Origin: Scybalousia_A sp964626385 | Lineage (GTDB): Bacteria; Bacteroidota; Bacteroidia; Bacteroidales; P3 | DNA length: 15,058 bases | Reading direction: 5' to 3' | Assembly (NCBI GenBank): GCA_964626385.1 | Contig: CAZVEO010000061.1 | Location: 1 to 15,058, forward strand | Shown here: positions 8,201 through 14,997 of the stretch, piece after piece | Layout of the letters: each line of letters starts with the position of its first letter | How positions within the stretch are numbered: position 1 is the first letter of the stretch | Translations under genes and position numbers: made by a program | The notes under the pieces: generated by a model | What the model saw: only the letters and a program-made list of their open reading frames with translations | Database searches by the model: none | What the model was told of the DNA's origin: nothing

Positions 8201-11200
8201 ATAGTGAAGGAGGAAAACTTTATTTTAATCTTGGTGATGTTTCTGAGGATATATTAAGGGATGGTAGAAAAAGTTATGAGAATGGTTTGCCAACCTCGGC
8301 CGTGGTGGAAAATGTTGATACAACCATATGGGGAAGAGTGCCTAAGTTGCAAGTTGTTGTCAATGCTTTTTCTAATGATAACAATGCAAGGCAATATCAA
8401 GATATAGGTTATGATGGGCTTAGTTCTTTGGATGAACAAAGTTTCTTTGAGCGTTTTTTGACTGTAAATCAAAATGTAGTAAGTGAAGAAGGGTATCAAA
8501 AATTATTAGCCGACCCTTCTGCAGATGATTTTATGTATTTTCGCTCTGACGAATATGATAGACTTAATGCCAAAATTACTGATCGTTATAAGAGATACAA
8601 TAACCCAGAGGGTAACTCTTCCATTACTTCTTCGGGTGAGTCACAACAAGCAACAGCCTTGCCTAATGTAGAAGATATTAATCAAGACAATACTCTTTCT
8701 GAAGCAGAAAATTATTATGAATATGAGGTAATTTTAGACCCTGCACGTATGAATGTAGGTGAGAATTATATAGATGATATACAAGTGGCTTACAATGTTT
8801 CCTTAGCAAACGGTAGTACTACAAATTGCAAGTGGTATCATTTCAAAATTCCTATTAGAGAACCAAATAGAAAAATAGGTAACATAGAGGGGTATCAAAG
8901 TATAAGATTTATGCGTACTTTCTTGAGAGGATTTAAAAAGCCTATTATTTTGCGTTTTGCTTCTTTTGAGTTGGTTAGTGCAGAATGGAGAAAATATAAT
9001 GATAATCTTCTATCTCTTGGACAAATACCCACTGGTACTCAAGCCGAAAACACCACCTTAACAATAGGAACAGTAAATATAGAAGAAAATGGCAAACGCT
9101 CTCCTGTAGGCTATTGCTTACCACCAGGAATAGAAAGAGAAAGGCAGTACTCTACAACAAGTTATATACAGCAAAATGAACAATCTCTATCAATGAAAGT
9201 AACAAATTTGGCAGACGGGGATGCTCGTGCTATTTATAAAACAATGGACTACGATATGAGACAATACAACAAATTAAAAATGTTTGTCCATGCCGAAAAA
9301 GTCAATGAGTTTGATGATTATAAAGATGGAGAAGTTGCTTTGTTCTTGCGTTTGGGTACCGATTTTACTTCCAATTATTACGAATACGAGTTACCTTTAA
9401 CTTTTACTCCTTGGTATACTTCTATGTTAGAGGACAAGGTCGTATGGCCAGAGGCTAACAATATAGAGATAGAGTTGGACTCAATTGTAAAAGTAAAGAC
9501 AAATAGAAATTCTTTGATAAGAAGAGGAAATACCAATTATTCTACAAGCGTACCTTATACGGAATATATTAATGGTAGAAAAATAACTGTTTTAGGCTCA
9601 CCAAACATTGCTAATGTTAAGGTTATAATGATAGGACTGCGTAACCCTAAAAAACAAAATCTATATGACGAGGACGATATGTTGCCAAAGAGTGTTGAGG
9701 TTTGGGTTAATGAGTTGCGTTTGACAGATTTTGATAGGACAAAGGGTTGGGCAGTGAGAGGAGCTTTAAGAACTAATCTTGCTGATTTGGGTGATTTGGC
9801 TTTGAGTGGCTCTTATAGGTCGGCAGGTTTTGGAACAATAGAACAAACGGTTTCTACTATTTCACAAGACAATGTTTCTACCTTTGATGTAGCTACAAAT
9901 TTGGAACTTGGCAAATTCTTCCCAGATAGGTTTGGTATTAGATTGCCTTTCCACTTTGATTATTCCAAAACAGTTAGCAACCCAAGATATAATTCGCTTG
10001 ACCCTGATGTATTCTTAAAAGAGGACTTGCTTTCTTATAGGACAGAGAGAGAAAGAGATTCTATAAGACATATGGTGCAAGATTACAATGCTATTACCAA
10101 TTTCTCTTTTATGAACATAAGAAAGGAAAGGGTAGGCAATACGACAAAGCGACATTTCTTTGATATAGAGAATTTTAATCTTTCTTATTCCTATACGCGT
10201 AACTATAGTAGAAATGTGGATGTAGAATATGATGAGCGTACCCAAAATCGTCTTATACTTAATTATCAATATGATATACAGCAGAAAGGTTGGAAGCCTT
10301 TTAACAAAGTACCTGCCTTTAGAAACAAAACTTTTGCAATAATAAGAGATTTAACACTAAATTTCAAACCGAAAAACATAACTTTTAGGAGTGATATGTT
10401 GAAAGATTTTCAAGAAAATATGCTTCGCTCCAAATCACAAGGCTTGGTTATAATGGAGCCTACATACTATCAAAACTTCTATTGGAATAGAGAATATGGT
10501 TTGAAATGGGATTTTACTTCAAATTTGCGTATGGACTACTCTGCTACAATGAATGCTTTGATAGAAGAGCCACGTGGTCGTTTGGATACTCGTTCCAAAA
10601 AGGATAGTGTTTGGAATTCTATAAAAGATTTGGGCAAAGCACAGCAGTTTCACCAACAATTACAACTTTCGTACAATATACCAATCAATAAAATACCTTT
10701 GTTTGCTTGGTTAAGATTAAATACTTCTTATACAGGGCAATATACTTTTCAATCTTCTACAGAGGCAACCAAAAATTTGGGCAATACAATAGAAAATTCT
10801 CGTAGAATTAATGTTACAGCCAATGCCAATTTTGCAACTGTATACAACAAAGTTCCTTTTATACAAAAGGCTTATGAGAAGACGAAAAATAATAATAAAA
10901 ATAGTAGACAATCTCAGCCAAGGATACCAAGACGTGGAGCGGATAAACAATTAACAACAGCAGATTCTGTGGCAGATTCAACCAAAAATTCTTGGCTACA
11001 AGATGCTATGTATTTTTCTATTCGTTTGCTAACAAGTGTCAAGTCCATAAACTTTACATACGGAATGAATGACGGTATTTATGTTCCGGGATTTATGCCA
11101 AGGGCAAAGTATTTTGGTATGCAACCAAACGAACATTGGGCACCGGGTGTTGGTTTTGTTTTTGGTTCGCAAAGAAATATTATGCCTGAGGCTATACGCA

Positions 11201-12417
11201 GAGGCTGGCTTTCCAAAGATACAATGCTCAATGCTGCCTATCTTTCCAAAATGAGTAAAAATATTAATGCCCAAGTAAAAATAGAGCCAATAAGTGATTT
11301 TAATATTGATTTAACCTTTAAGCGAACAGAGAGCGAACAGTATAGTGCTTATTATAAATACAATCAGATAGAAGACAGAATTATAGGACCAACCACTCCT
11401 TATCGCAATGGTAGTTATAGTATTACGTTTTTTGCTTTGGCAACCATGTTTAGGAGCATGGATAAGGATAATGTAAGCAGTACTTTTGAGGAATTTTTGG
11501 ATAATCGTTCCGTTGTAGCAGATAGATTGGCAAAAGAAAACAGTAGGCATAATTCTGATTATAGCGGAGAACCTATTTTGGACACAACCAACGGCAAGTA
11601 CTATCCGGATGGTTATGGAGCTACTTCTCAGCAAGTTTTGATACCTGCGTTCCTTGCTGCTTATTCTGGCAAAAGTGCTGCCTCGCAATCGCTTTCTCCT
11701 TTCCTAAAAATGCCTTTACCTAATTGGAGAATAACATACACGGGACTCGGCAAAAAAGAATGGATACAAAAATGGGCAAATTCCATAACCATATCCTCAA
11801 ATTATACTTGTAATTACAATATTTCCTCTTTCTATACAAATACTGCCGTGCCTGACGTTTCCAATTATGATTATGGTACTGAGTGGATTAGAAATTCTAT
11901 TAATAATAATTTTATTCCAAAGCACACCATCAATCAAATTCTTATCAATGAGCAATTGAGTCCTCTGATAAAAATTGATATAAACTTAAAAAATTCTCTG
12001 CAACTTAACTTTGAATTCAAAAAAGAGCGTTCGCTTTCCCTTTCTTTTGCCAATACTCAGTTGACAGAAATAAATCGTTATGGTTTTGTATTTGGAGGTG
12101 GTTATAGATTTAAGGATGTTGCTATAAGTGTAAGAACAGGAGGACAAAATGTAAGACAATTTAAGAGTGATATTTTGTTGAAAGCCGATTTTTCAATAAC
12201 TACTAATAAAACTGTTTTGAGAAAGATAGACCAAGGCGTTAATATAGTATCTGCCGGTACAAAGGTAACCACTCTTAATCTTTCGGGTGAGTATTCTTTG
12301 ACAGAAAAAATGATTCTCAAAGCATTTTTTGATATAACCATAAATACACCTTATATATCTTCATCTTACCCCAATTCCACTACAGAGGGAGGTTTTTCCT
12401 TACGTATAATTTTGTAA
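5257..12417 (+). CDS. sprA: Type IX secretion system outer-membrane translocon SprA (Sov)
   Basis: SprA (Sov in Porphyromonas gingivalis) is the very large outer-membrane beta-barrel through which T9SS substrates, including gliding adhesins and secreted enzymes, cross the outer membrane. The 2386-residue product is close to known SprA lengths (about 2400). It has a signal peptide (KK at 4-5, hydrophobic 6-20, likely cut after VFA at 21). A long series of amphipathic beta segments follows, with the family-typical stretch GTAYIDDFETSKRSYDL around 804-820 and an end (GGFSLRIIL) like an outer-membrane beta-signal. A Lys/Asn/Arg-rich, poorly structured segment lies at about 1873-1915. The reading frame is intact. 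It begins 9 nt after ruvA with no promoter between; ruvA next to sprA is, as I recall, a common arrangement in this phylum. No other T9SS gene is nearby. No clear terminator hairpin follows it. Confidence 0.96.
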   Translation: MTIKKYFILLLFIFVCLEVFASGKFLYPPDTLHYPIKENEESPLYLQEPQNITTTVQYDPINNEYIEVKRVGEVIIEARKLSFDEYQKYDLDRMIDSYWKNKAGSAVLLQNEESLSSLIPKLRINSEWMDKIFGGQDIDIRLSGGIDLKFALVNNKNENLSLNENARSVTRFDFDEDLQFNALAQIGNAVSFNFNYNSGATFDFEKELLKFKYEGKEDDILQLLEAGNVSFALPTTLITGVQNLFGVKTRLKFGNLLLDLLASQQKSESQSITVQNGAQTQEFNFKADEYDENKHFFLSQYFYNNYNKAMSTFPIINSNIVITRVEVWKTNIGSAVNNNRNIVAFADLGEKNPYCTTPNFTNPYGSEYPDNELSNDLFLIANPSSLRNINTVGNVLQGMGFVSGQNYEKVESARKLSESEYTLNSQLGFISLNQSLSNDQVLAVAFQYQIVGDTTVYQVGEFSDEGVTDPNTLVVKLLKSSSLNVRNPIWKLMMKNVYWIGSSQLSSEDFRLNIMYLGDEEGIETGYFTEGPLASVPLLQVFGLDRMDTRQNMYPDGVFDYVEISSSSMGLVNSSRGLIYFPLVEPFGKDLREILNDEEFANKYCFDSLYTLTRSQAQQYTEKNKYYLEGRYRSSSSGGEISLGAVNVPQGSVTVMAGGIQLQEGVDYTVDYAMGRVKIINGAYLSSGTPITVSTESNSTFSMTTKWMFGVRGTYTVSPDLSLGATFMHLHESPITQKVNYGEEPISNSLLGFDIHFTKQVPFITKIMDWLPFYSTNTPSNLTFEGEIAQFIPGNSAAIGSSGTAYIDDFETSKRSYDLRAVNAWFLASTPQDYDSPNPLFPETFKNSGLAYGFNRAKIAWYSIDDNFYNGAAPSNINNDDRSKPYAREILESEVYPNKELVQGQRNNIHEFNIAFYPQERGPYNYDTLSAWSRGLDVDANLNNPETRWGGIMRKLDATDFESANIESIDFWLMDPFIEDPDSEGGKLYFNLGDVSEDILRDGRKSYENGLPTSAVVENVDTTIWGRVPKLQVVVNAFSNDNNARQYQDIGYDGLSSLDEQSFFERFLTVNQNVVSEEGYQKLLADPSADDFMYFRSDEYDRLNAKITDRYKRYNNPEGNSSITSSGESQQATALPNVEDINQDNTLSEAENYYEYEVILDPARMNVGENYIDDIQVAYNVSLANGSTTNCKWYHFKIPIREPNRKIGNIEGYQSIRFMRTFLRGFKKPIILRFASFELVSAEWRKYNDNLLSLGQIPTGTQAENTTLTIGTVNIEENGKRSPVGYCLPPGIERERQYSTTSYIQQNEQSLSMKVTNLADGDARAIYKTMDYDMRQYNKLKMFVHAEKVNEFDDYKDGEVALFLRLGTDFTSNYYEYELPLTFTPWYTSMLEDKVVWPEANNIEIELDSIVKVKTNRNSLIRRGNTNYSTSVPYTEYINGRKITVLGSPNIANVKVIMIGLRNPKKQNLYDEDDMLPKSVEVWVNELRLTDFDRTKGWAVRGALRTNLADLGDLALSGSYRSAGFGTIEQTVSTISQDNVSTFDVATNLELGKFFPDRFGIRLPFHFDYSKTVSNPRYNSLDPDVFLKEDLLSYRTERERDSIRHMVQDYNAITNFSFMNIRKERVGNTTKRHFFDIENFNLSYSYTRNYSRNVDVEYDERTQNRLILNYQYDIQQKGWKPFNKVPAFRNKTFAIIRDLTLNFKPKNITFRSDMLKDFQENMLRSKSQGLVIMEPTYYQNFYWNREYGLKWDFTSNLRMDYSATMNALIEEPRGRLDTRSKKDSVWNSIKDLGKAQQFHQQLQLSYNIPINKIPLFAWLRLNTSYTGQYTFQSSTEATKNLGNTIENSRRINVTANANFATVYNKVPFIQKAYEKTKNNNKNSRQSQPRIPRRGADKQLTTADSVADSTKNSWLQDAMYFSIRLLTSVKSINFTYGMNDGIYVPGFMPRAKYFGMQPNEHWAPGVGFVFGSQRNIMPEAIRRGWLSKDTMLNAAYLSKMSKNINAQVKIEPISDFNIDLTFKRTESEQYSAYYKYNQIEDRIIGPTTPYRNGSYSITFFALATMFRSMDKDNVSSTFEEFLDNRSVVADRLAKENSRHNSDYSGEPILDTTNGKYYPDGYGATSQQVLIPAFLAAYSGKSAASQSLSPFLKMPLPNWRITYTGLGKKEWIQKWANSITISSNYTCNYNISSFYTNTAVPDVSNYDYGTEWIRNSINNNFIPKHTINQILINEQLSPLIKIDINLKNSLQLNFEFKKERSLSLSFANTQLTEINRYGFVFGGGYRFKDVAISVRTGGQNVRQFKSDILLKADFSITTNKTVLRKIDQGVNIVSAGTKVTTLNLSGEYSLTEKMILKAFFDITINTPYISSSYPNSTTEGGFSLRIIL

Positions 12418-12420
12418 AAC

Positions 12421-12465
12421 AGACTTTTTGACACACAGAAAACAAGTTAAGTAGACTTTTTGACA
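12421..12465 (+). repeat. 13-bp direct repeat upstream of clpB
   Basis: AGACTTTTTGACA occurs identically at 12421-12433 and 12453-12465, 32 bp apart start to start, which is about three helical turns. It lies between sprA and clpB. It could be a pair of regulator sites or duplicated -33 elements, since each copy contains TTTG. Function is not shown by the sequence. Confidence 0.6.
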
Positions 12466-12492
12466 TCAAAACAATTACTTGCATATTTTTTG
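12459..12492 (+). promoter_or_regulatory. Candidate clpB promoter (imperfect -7)
   Basis: TTTG at 12459-12462 (inside the second 13-bp repeat) is followed 21 nt later by TATTTTTTG (12484-12492). That resembles TAnnTTTG but has one extra base between TA and TTTG. The clpB ATG lies 37 nt further on. An imperfect -7 could mean a weaker or regulated promoter. Confidence 0.3.
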
Positions 12493-12529
12493 TTTGTTAT
12501 GTTTTTCTAAAAAAGAAAAATATAATAAT

Positions 12530-14689
12530 ATGGAAAATACAAATAACAACACAGCAAACAACAAATATCCTAATTTGGAGCGTTTTGCTATTAATCTTAT
12601 AGATAAGGCTAAAAATAATAAGTTAGACCCTGTTATAGGTAGGGATGAGGAAATACGTAGAGTTCTGCAGATTCTTTCTCGTAGAACAAAAAACAACCCT
12701 GTTCTTGTGGGAGAACCCGGTGTAGGCAAGACAGCTATAGCTGAAGGTTTGGCTCAGAGAATATTTCACAACGATGTTCCTGAAAATCTAAAAGAAAAGA
12801 AAATATATTCCTTAGATATGGGAGCGTTGATTGCAGGGGCAAAATATAAGGGAGAATTTGAAGAGAGATTGAAGGGAGTGGTAAATGATGTGGTTAAGTC
12901 CAATGGAGATGTTATTTTGTTTATAGACGAAATTCATACTCTTGTTGGTGCAGGTGGAGGAGAGGGCGCTATGGATGCTGCAAATATTCTAAAACCTGCT
13001 CTTGCACGTGGTGATTTGAGAGCTATAGGAGCAACAACTTTGGACGAGTATCAAAAGTATTTTGAAAAAGACAAGGCCTTGGAGAGACGTTTTCAAATGG
13101 TTATGATAGACGAACCAACGGTTGAGGATACTATTTCCATACTAAGAGGATTAAAGGAAAAATATGAGATACATCACCATGTAAGAATAAAGGATGCTGC
13201 TATAATTGCAGCTGCAGAGATGTCCAACCGTTACATTACCAATAGATTTCTACCCGATAAGGCTATAGATTTGATAGATGAGGCGGCTGCAAAGTTAAGA
13301 ATGGAGATAGACTCCTCGCCAGAGGAATTGGATGAGGTTGATAGAAAACTTCGCCAGTTGGAAATAGAGAGAGTTGCTATAAAAAAAGAAAAAGACGAGG
13401 AAAAAGTTACCCAACTCTCCAAAGAAATAGATGAATTGAAAAAAGAAAAAGATGCTTTGACTTCTCAGTGGAAGAATGAAAAAGTACTTGTAGATGCTAT
13501 TTCTGAGGAGGTAAAGAAAATAGAATCTTATAAAAATACAGCCGAAAGAGCAGAGAGAGATGGTGATTATGCAAAGGTGGCAGAGTTAAGATATTCCAAG
13601 ATTCCTACTGCAGAAAAGGATTTAAAGGACTTTCAAGATAAATTAAAAAATTTGCAACATGGTAATGCTATGATAACCGAAGAGGTGGACGAAAATCATA
13701 TAGCCGAGGTGGTTTCTCGTTGGACAGGTATTCCTGTAATGCGTATGATGACCTCTGAAAAAGAAAAACTGCTTAAACTTGAGGATGAGTTAAAAAAACG
13801 TGTTATAGGGCAAGATGAAGCCATAGAGGCCATTGCTAATGCAATAAGACGTTCTCGTTCAGGTTTGAGTGACCCTAAAAAACCTATAGGTTCTTTTGCT
13901 TTCTTAGGTTCTACCGGAGTGGGAAAAACAGAGTTGGCAAGGGCTTTGGCAGAGTTAATGTTTGATGATGAGAATTTGATGATAAGAATAGATATGTCGG
14001 AGTATCAAGAGAGGTATTCGGTTTCTCGTTTGATAGGAGCACCTCCGGGATATGTAGGTTATGAAGAAGGAGGGCAACTAACCGAAGCCGTAAGAAGAAA
14101 ACCTTATTCCATAGTACTTTTGGACGAAATAGAAAAGGCACACCCCGATGTTTTCAATATATTATTGCAAGTTTTGGAAGATGGTCGGCTTACTGATGGA
14201 AAGGGAAGAGTTGTAGATTTTAAGAATACTATAATAATTATGACCTCAAATCTTGGCAGTGAGTTCTTACAAGAGGCTATTAGTAAGGGAAAAGAAAATT
14301 TTAATACTTCTTGGGTAACAGCAGAAAAACAAGTAAAAGAGTTGTTGAAAAAAACAATACGACCGGAGTTTTTGAATCGTATAGACGAGATAATAGTTTT
14401 CCGTCCTTTGTTTGCCGAGCAGGTTAGAGAAATAGTAAAATTGCAGATGCAAAGACTTCTTTCTACTCTTAAAGAAAAGAAAATTACTTTGGAATACACT
14501 CCGGAGGCTTTGGATTATTTGGCAACTGAAGGTTATGACCCGCTATTGGGAGCAAGACCGGTTAAACGTGCAATTCAAAAACTTGTAACCAATAAATTAA
14601 GTATGCTTTTGATAGATGATAAATTGCCAATAGACAGTACCATAGTTATGGATTGTGTAAACAATCAATTGATATTCAAACAGGCATAG
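12530..14689 (+). CDS. clpB: ClpB/Hsp100 disaggregase lacking the N-terminal domain
   Basis: ClpB is a hexameric AAA+ machine that pulls proteins out of aggregates with the help of DnaK. The 719-residue product has both ATPase domains. D1 has Walker A GEPGVGKT (61-68), pore loop GAKYKGEF (103-110), Walker B ILFIDE (129-134) and ERR arginine fingers (185-187). A full-length M-domain coiled coil spans about 263-390. D2 has Walker A GSTGVGKT (460-467), pore loop GYVGYEEGG (507-515), Walker B IVLLDE (528-533) and sensor-2 GARPVKR (674-680). The M-domain length and lack of a ClpP-docking IGF/IGL loop argue for ClpB over ClpA/ClpC. The usual N-domain of about 145 residues is missing; the protein begins with a short Asn/Thr-rich tail near the normal linker. 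The ATG at 12530 is chosen; an in-frame TTG at 12479 would add 17 unrelated residues. The last two codons and stop lie inside a 26-nt repeat unit. Confidence 0.95.
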   Translation: MENTNNNTANNKYPNLERFAINLIDKAKNNKLDPVIGRDEEIRRVLQILSRRTKNNPVLVGEPGVGKTAIAEGLAQRIFHNDVPENLKEKKIYSLDMGALIAGAKYKGEFEERLKGVVNDVVKSNGDVILFIDEIHTLVGAGGGEGAMDAANILKPALARGDLRAIGATTLDEYQKYFEKDKALERRFQMVMIDEPTVEDTISILRGLKEKYEIHHHVRIKDAAIIAAAEMSNRYITNRFLPDKAIDLIDEAAAKLRMEIDSSPEELDEVDRKLRQLEIERVAIKKEKDEEKVTQLSKEIDELKKEKDALTSQWKNEKVLVDAISEEVKKIESYKNTAERAERDGDYAKVAELRYSKIPTAEKDLKDFQDKLKNLQHGNAMITEEVDENHIAEVVSRWTGIPVMRMMTSEKEKLLKLEDELKKRVIGQDEAIEAIANAIRRSRSGLSDPKKPIGSFAFLGSTGVGKTELARALAELMFDDENLMIRIDMSEYQERYSVSRLIGAPPGYVGYEEGGQLTEAVRRKPYSIVLLDEIEKAHPDVFNILLQVLEDGRLTDGKGRVVDFKNTIIIMTSNLGSEFLQEAISKGKENFNTSWVTAEKQVKELLKKTIRPEFLNRIDEIIVFRPLFAEQVREIVKLQMQRLLSTLKEKKITLEYTPEALDYLATEGYDPLLGARPVKRAIQKLVTNKLSMLLIDDKLPIDSTIVMDCVNNQLIFKQA

Positions 14690-14768
14690 CCTGTTCTATA
14701 AGGGCACAGGCAATACCTGTCTTATAAGGGCACAGGCAATACCTGTCTTATAAGGGCAAAGCCGTTAC
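14681..14768 (+). repeat. Three tandem 26-nt hairpin units plus end box
   Basis: Units at 14681-14706, 14707-14732 and 14733-14758 are each exactly 26 nt: arm, 3-nt loop, arm, then a 13-nt tail ending ATAAGGGCA. The first has arms CAGGC/GCCTG with loop ATA and extends to a 7-bp stem (14679-14685 with 14689-14695). The second and third are identical to each other (CAGGC, loop AAT, ACCTG). The run ends in the box AAGCCGTTAC at 14759-14768, followed by TCTTTT. GGC-AAA-GCC across the last tail and the box is a further mini-hairpin. The first unit overlaps the clpB stop. It may serve as the clpB terminator region (inference). Confidence 0.9.
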
Positions 14769-14777
14769 TCTTTTATA

Positions 14778-14817
14778 AGTTAGCATAGGTTATGATAAGT
14801 TGACATGAGTTGAGATA
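14778..14817 (+). repeat. Array of four 10-nt units, RGTTNNNATR
   Basis: Four consecutive units with an exact 10-nt period: 14778-14787, 14788-14797, 14798-14807 and 14808-14817. All fit RGTTNNNATR; the variable triplets are AGC, ATG, GAC and GAG. The array runs directly into GGCAAAGCC (14819-14827) of the hairpin family. Ten nt is close to one helical turn, so a protein binding one face of DNA is possible. Nothing in the sequence proves this. Confidence 0.85.
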
Positions 14818-14818
14818 A

Positions 14819-14890
14819 GGCAAAGCCACACCCGCAGGGTGTTTTATAAGGACACAGGCTGAGCCTGTTTCATAAGGGCAAAGCCGTTAA
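14819..14890 (+). repeat. Two tandem 26-nt hairpin units with a box on each side
   Basis: GGCAAAGCC at 14819-14827 resembles an end box. It is followed by a unit at 14829-14854 (arms CACCC/GGGTG, loop GCA, tail TTTTATAAGGACA) and one at 14855-14880 (arms CAGGC/GCCTG, loop TGA, tail TTTCATAAGGGCA). The end box AAGCCGTTAA lies at 14881-14890. The CACCC/GGGTG stem differs from its neighbours at positions in both arms and stays fully paired. Confidence 0.9.
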
Positions 14891-14914
14891 AAAAAGTAGT
14901 GGCTCTGCCCTTAT
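14872..14914. repeat. Large inverted repeat where opposed repeat modules meet
   Basis: ATAAGGGCAAAGCC (14872-14885) and GGCTCTGCCCTTAT (14901-14914) are complementary at 13 of 14 positions around a 15-nt A-rich loop. They are the tail plus box of the plus-strand and minus-strand modules facing each other. On the minus strand the box is followed by seven T (complement of 14889-14895). This could be a transcript-end structure; that is inference. Confidence 0.8.
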
Positions 14915-14931
14915 AGAACAGCCTTAGGCTG
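14896..14931 (-). repeat. 26-nt hairpin unit with end box, minus orientation
   Basis: Read on the minus strand, 14931-14906 is a unit with arms CAGCC/GGCTG, loop TAA and tail TTCTATAAGGGCA. Positions 14905-14896 give the end box GAGCCACTAC, followed by seven T. The arms match those of the half unit at 15-27, and the loop differs. Confidence 0.88.
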
Positions 14932-14997
14932 CAACTCATAATAACCTATGCTTAACCCATAACAACTCATAAGAACTTATCTCAACTTATGCTAACT
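14931..14997 (-). repeat. Array of six 10-nt units plus a partial, RGTTNNNATR, minus orientation
   Basis: Read from 14997 down to 14931 on the minus strand, there are units at 14988-14997, 14978-14987, 14968-14977, 14958-14967, 14947-14957 (11 nt) and 14937-14946, then a partial AGTTGC at 14931-14936 that abuts the 26-nt unit. Variable parts are AGC, GAG, CTT, GTT, AAGC and ATT. AGTTAGCATA and AGTTGAGATA also occur in the array at 14778-14817. As there, the array is directly joined to a hairpin module. Confidence 0.85.

Noticed and set aside
11029..11688. Antisense reading frames within sprA as separate genes
   Set aside because: They are shadows of a strongly coding plus-strand frame and show no recognisable domains or start signals.
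12479..12529. TTG start for ClpB giving a short hydrophobic, Cys-containing N-terminus
   Set aside because: It would overlap the promoter region and adds 17 residues with no likeness to any Clp N-domain; the ATG at 12530 is simpler.
14681..14931. CRISPR array
   Set aside because: The units are head-to-tail without unique spacers of constant length, the hairpin arms vary, and no cas gene is present.
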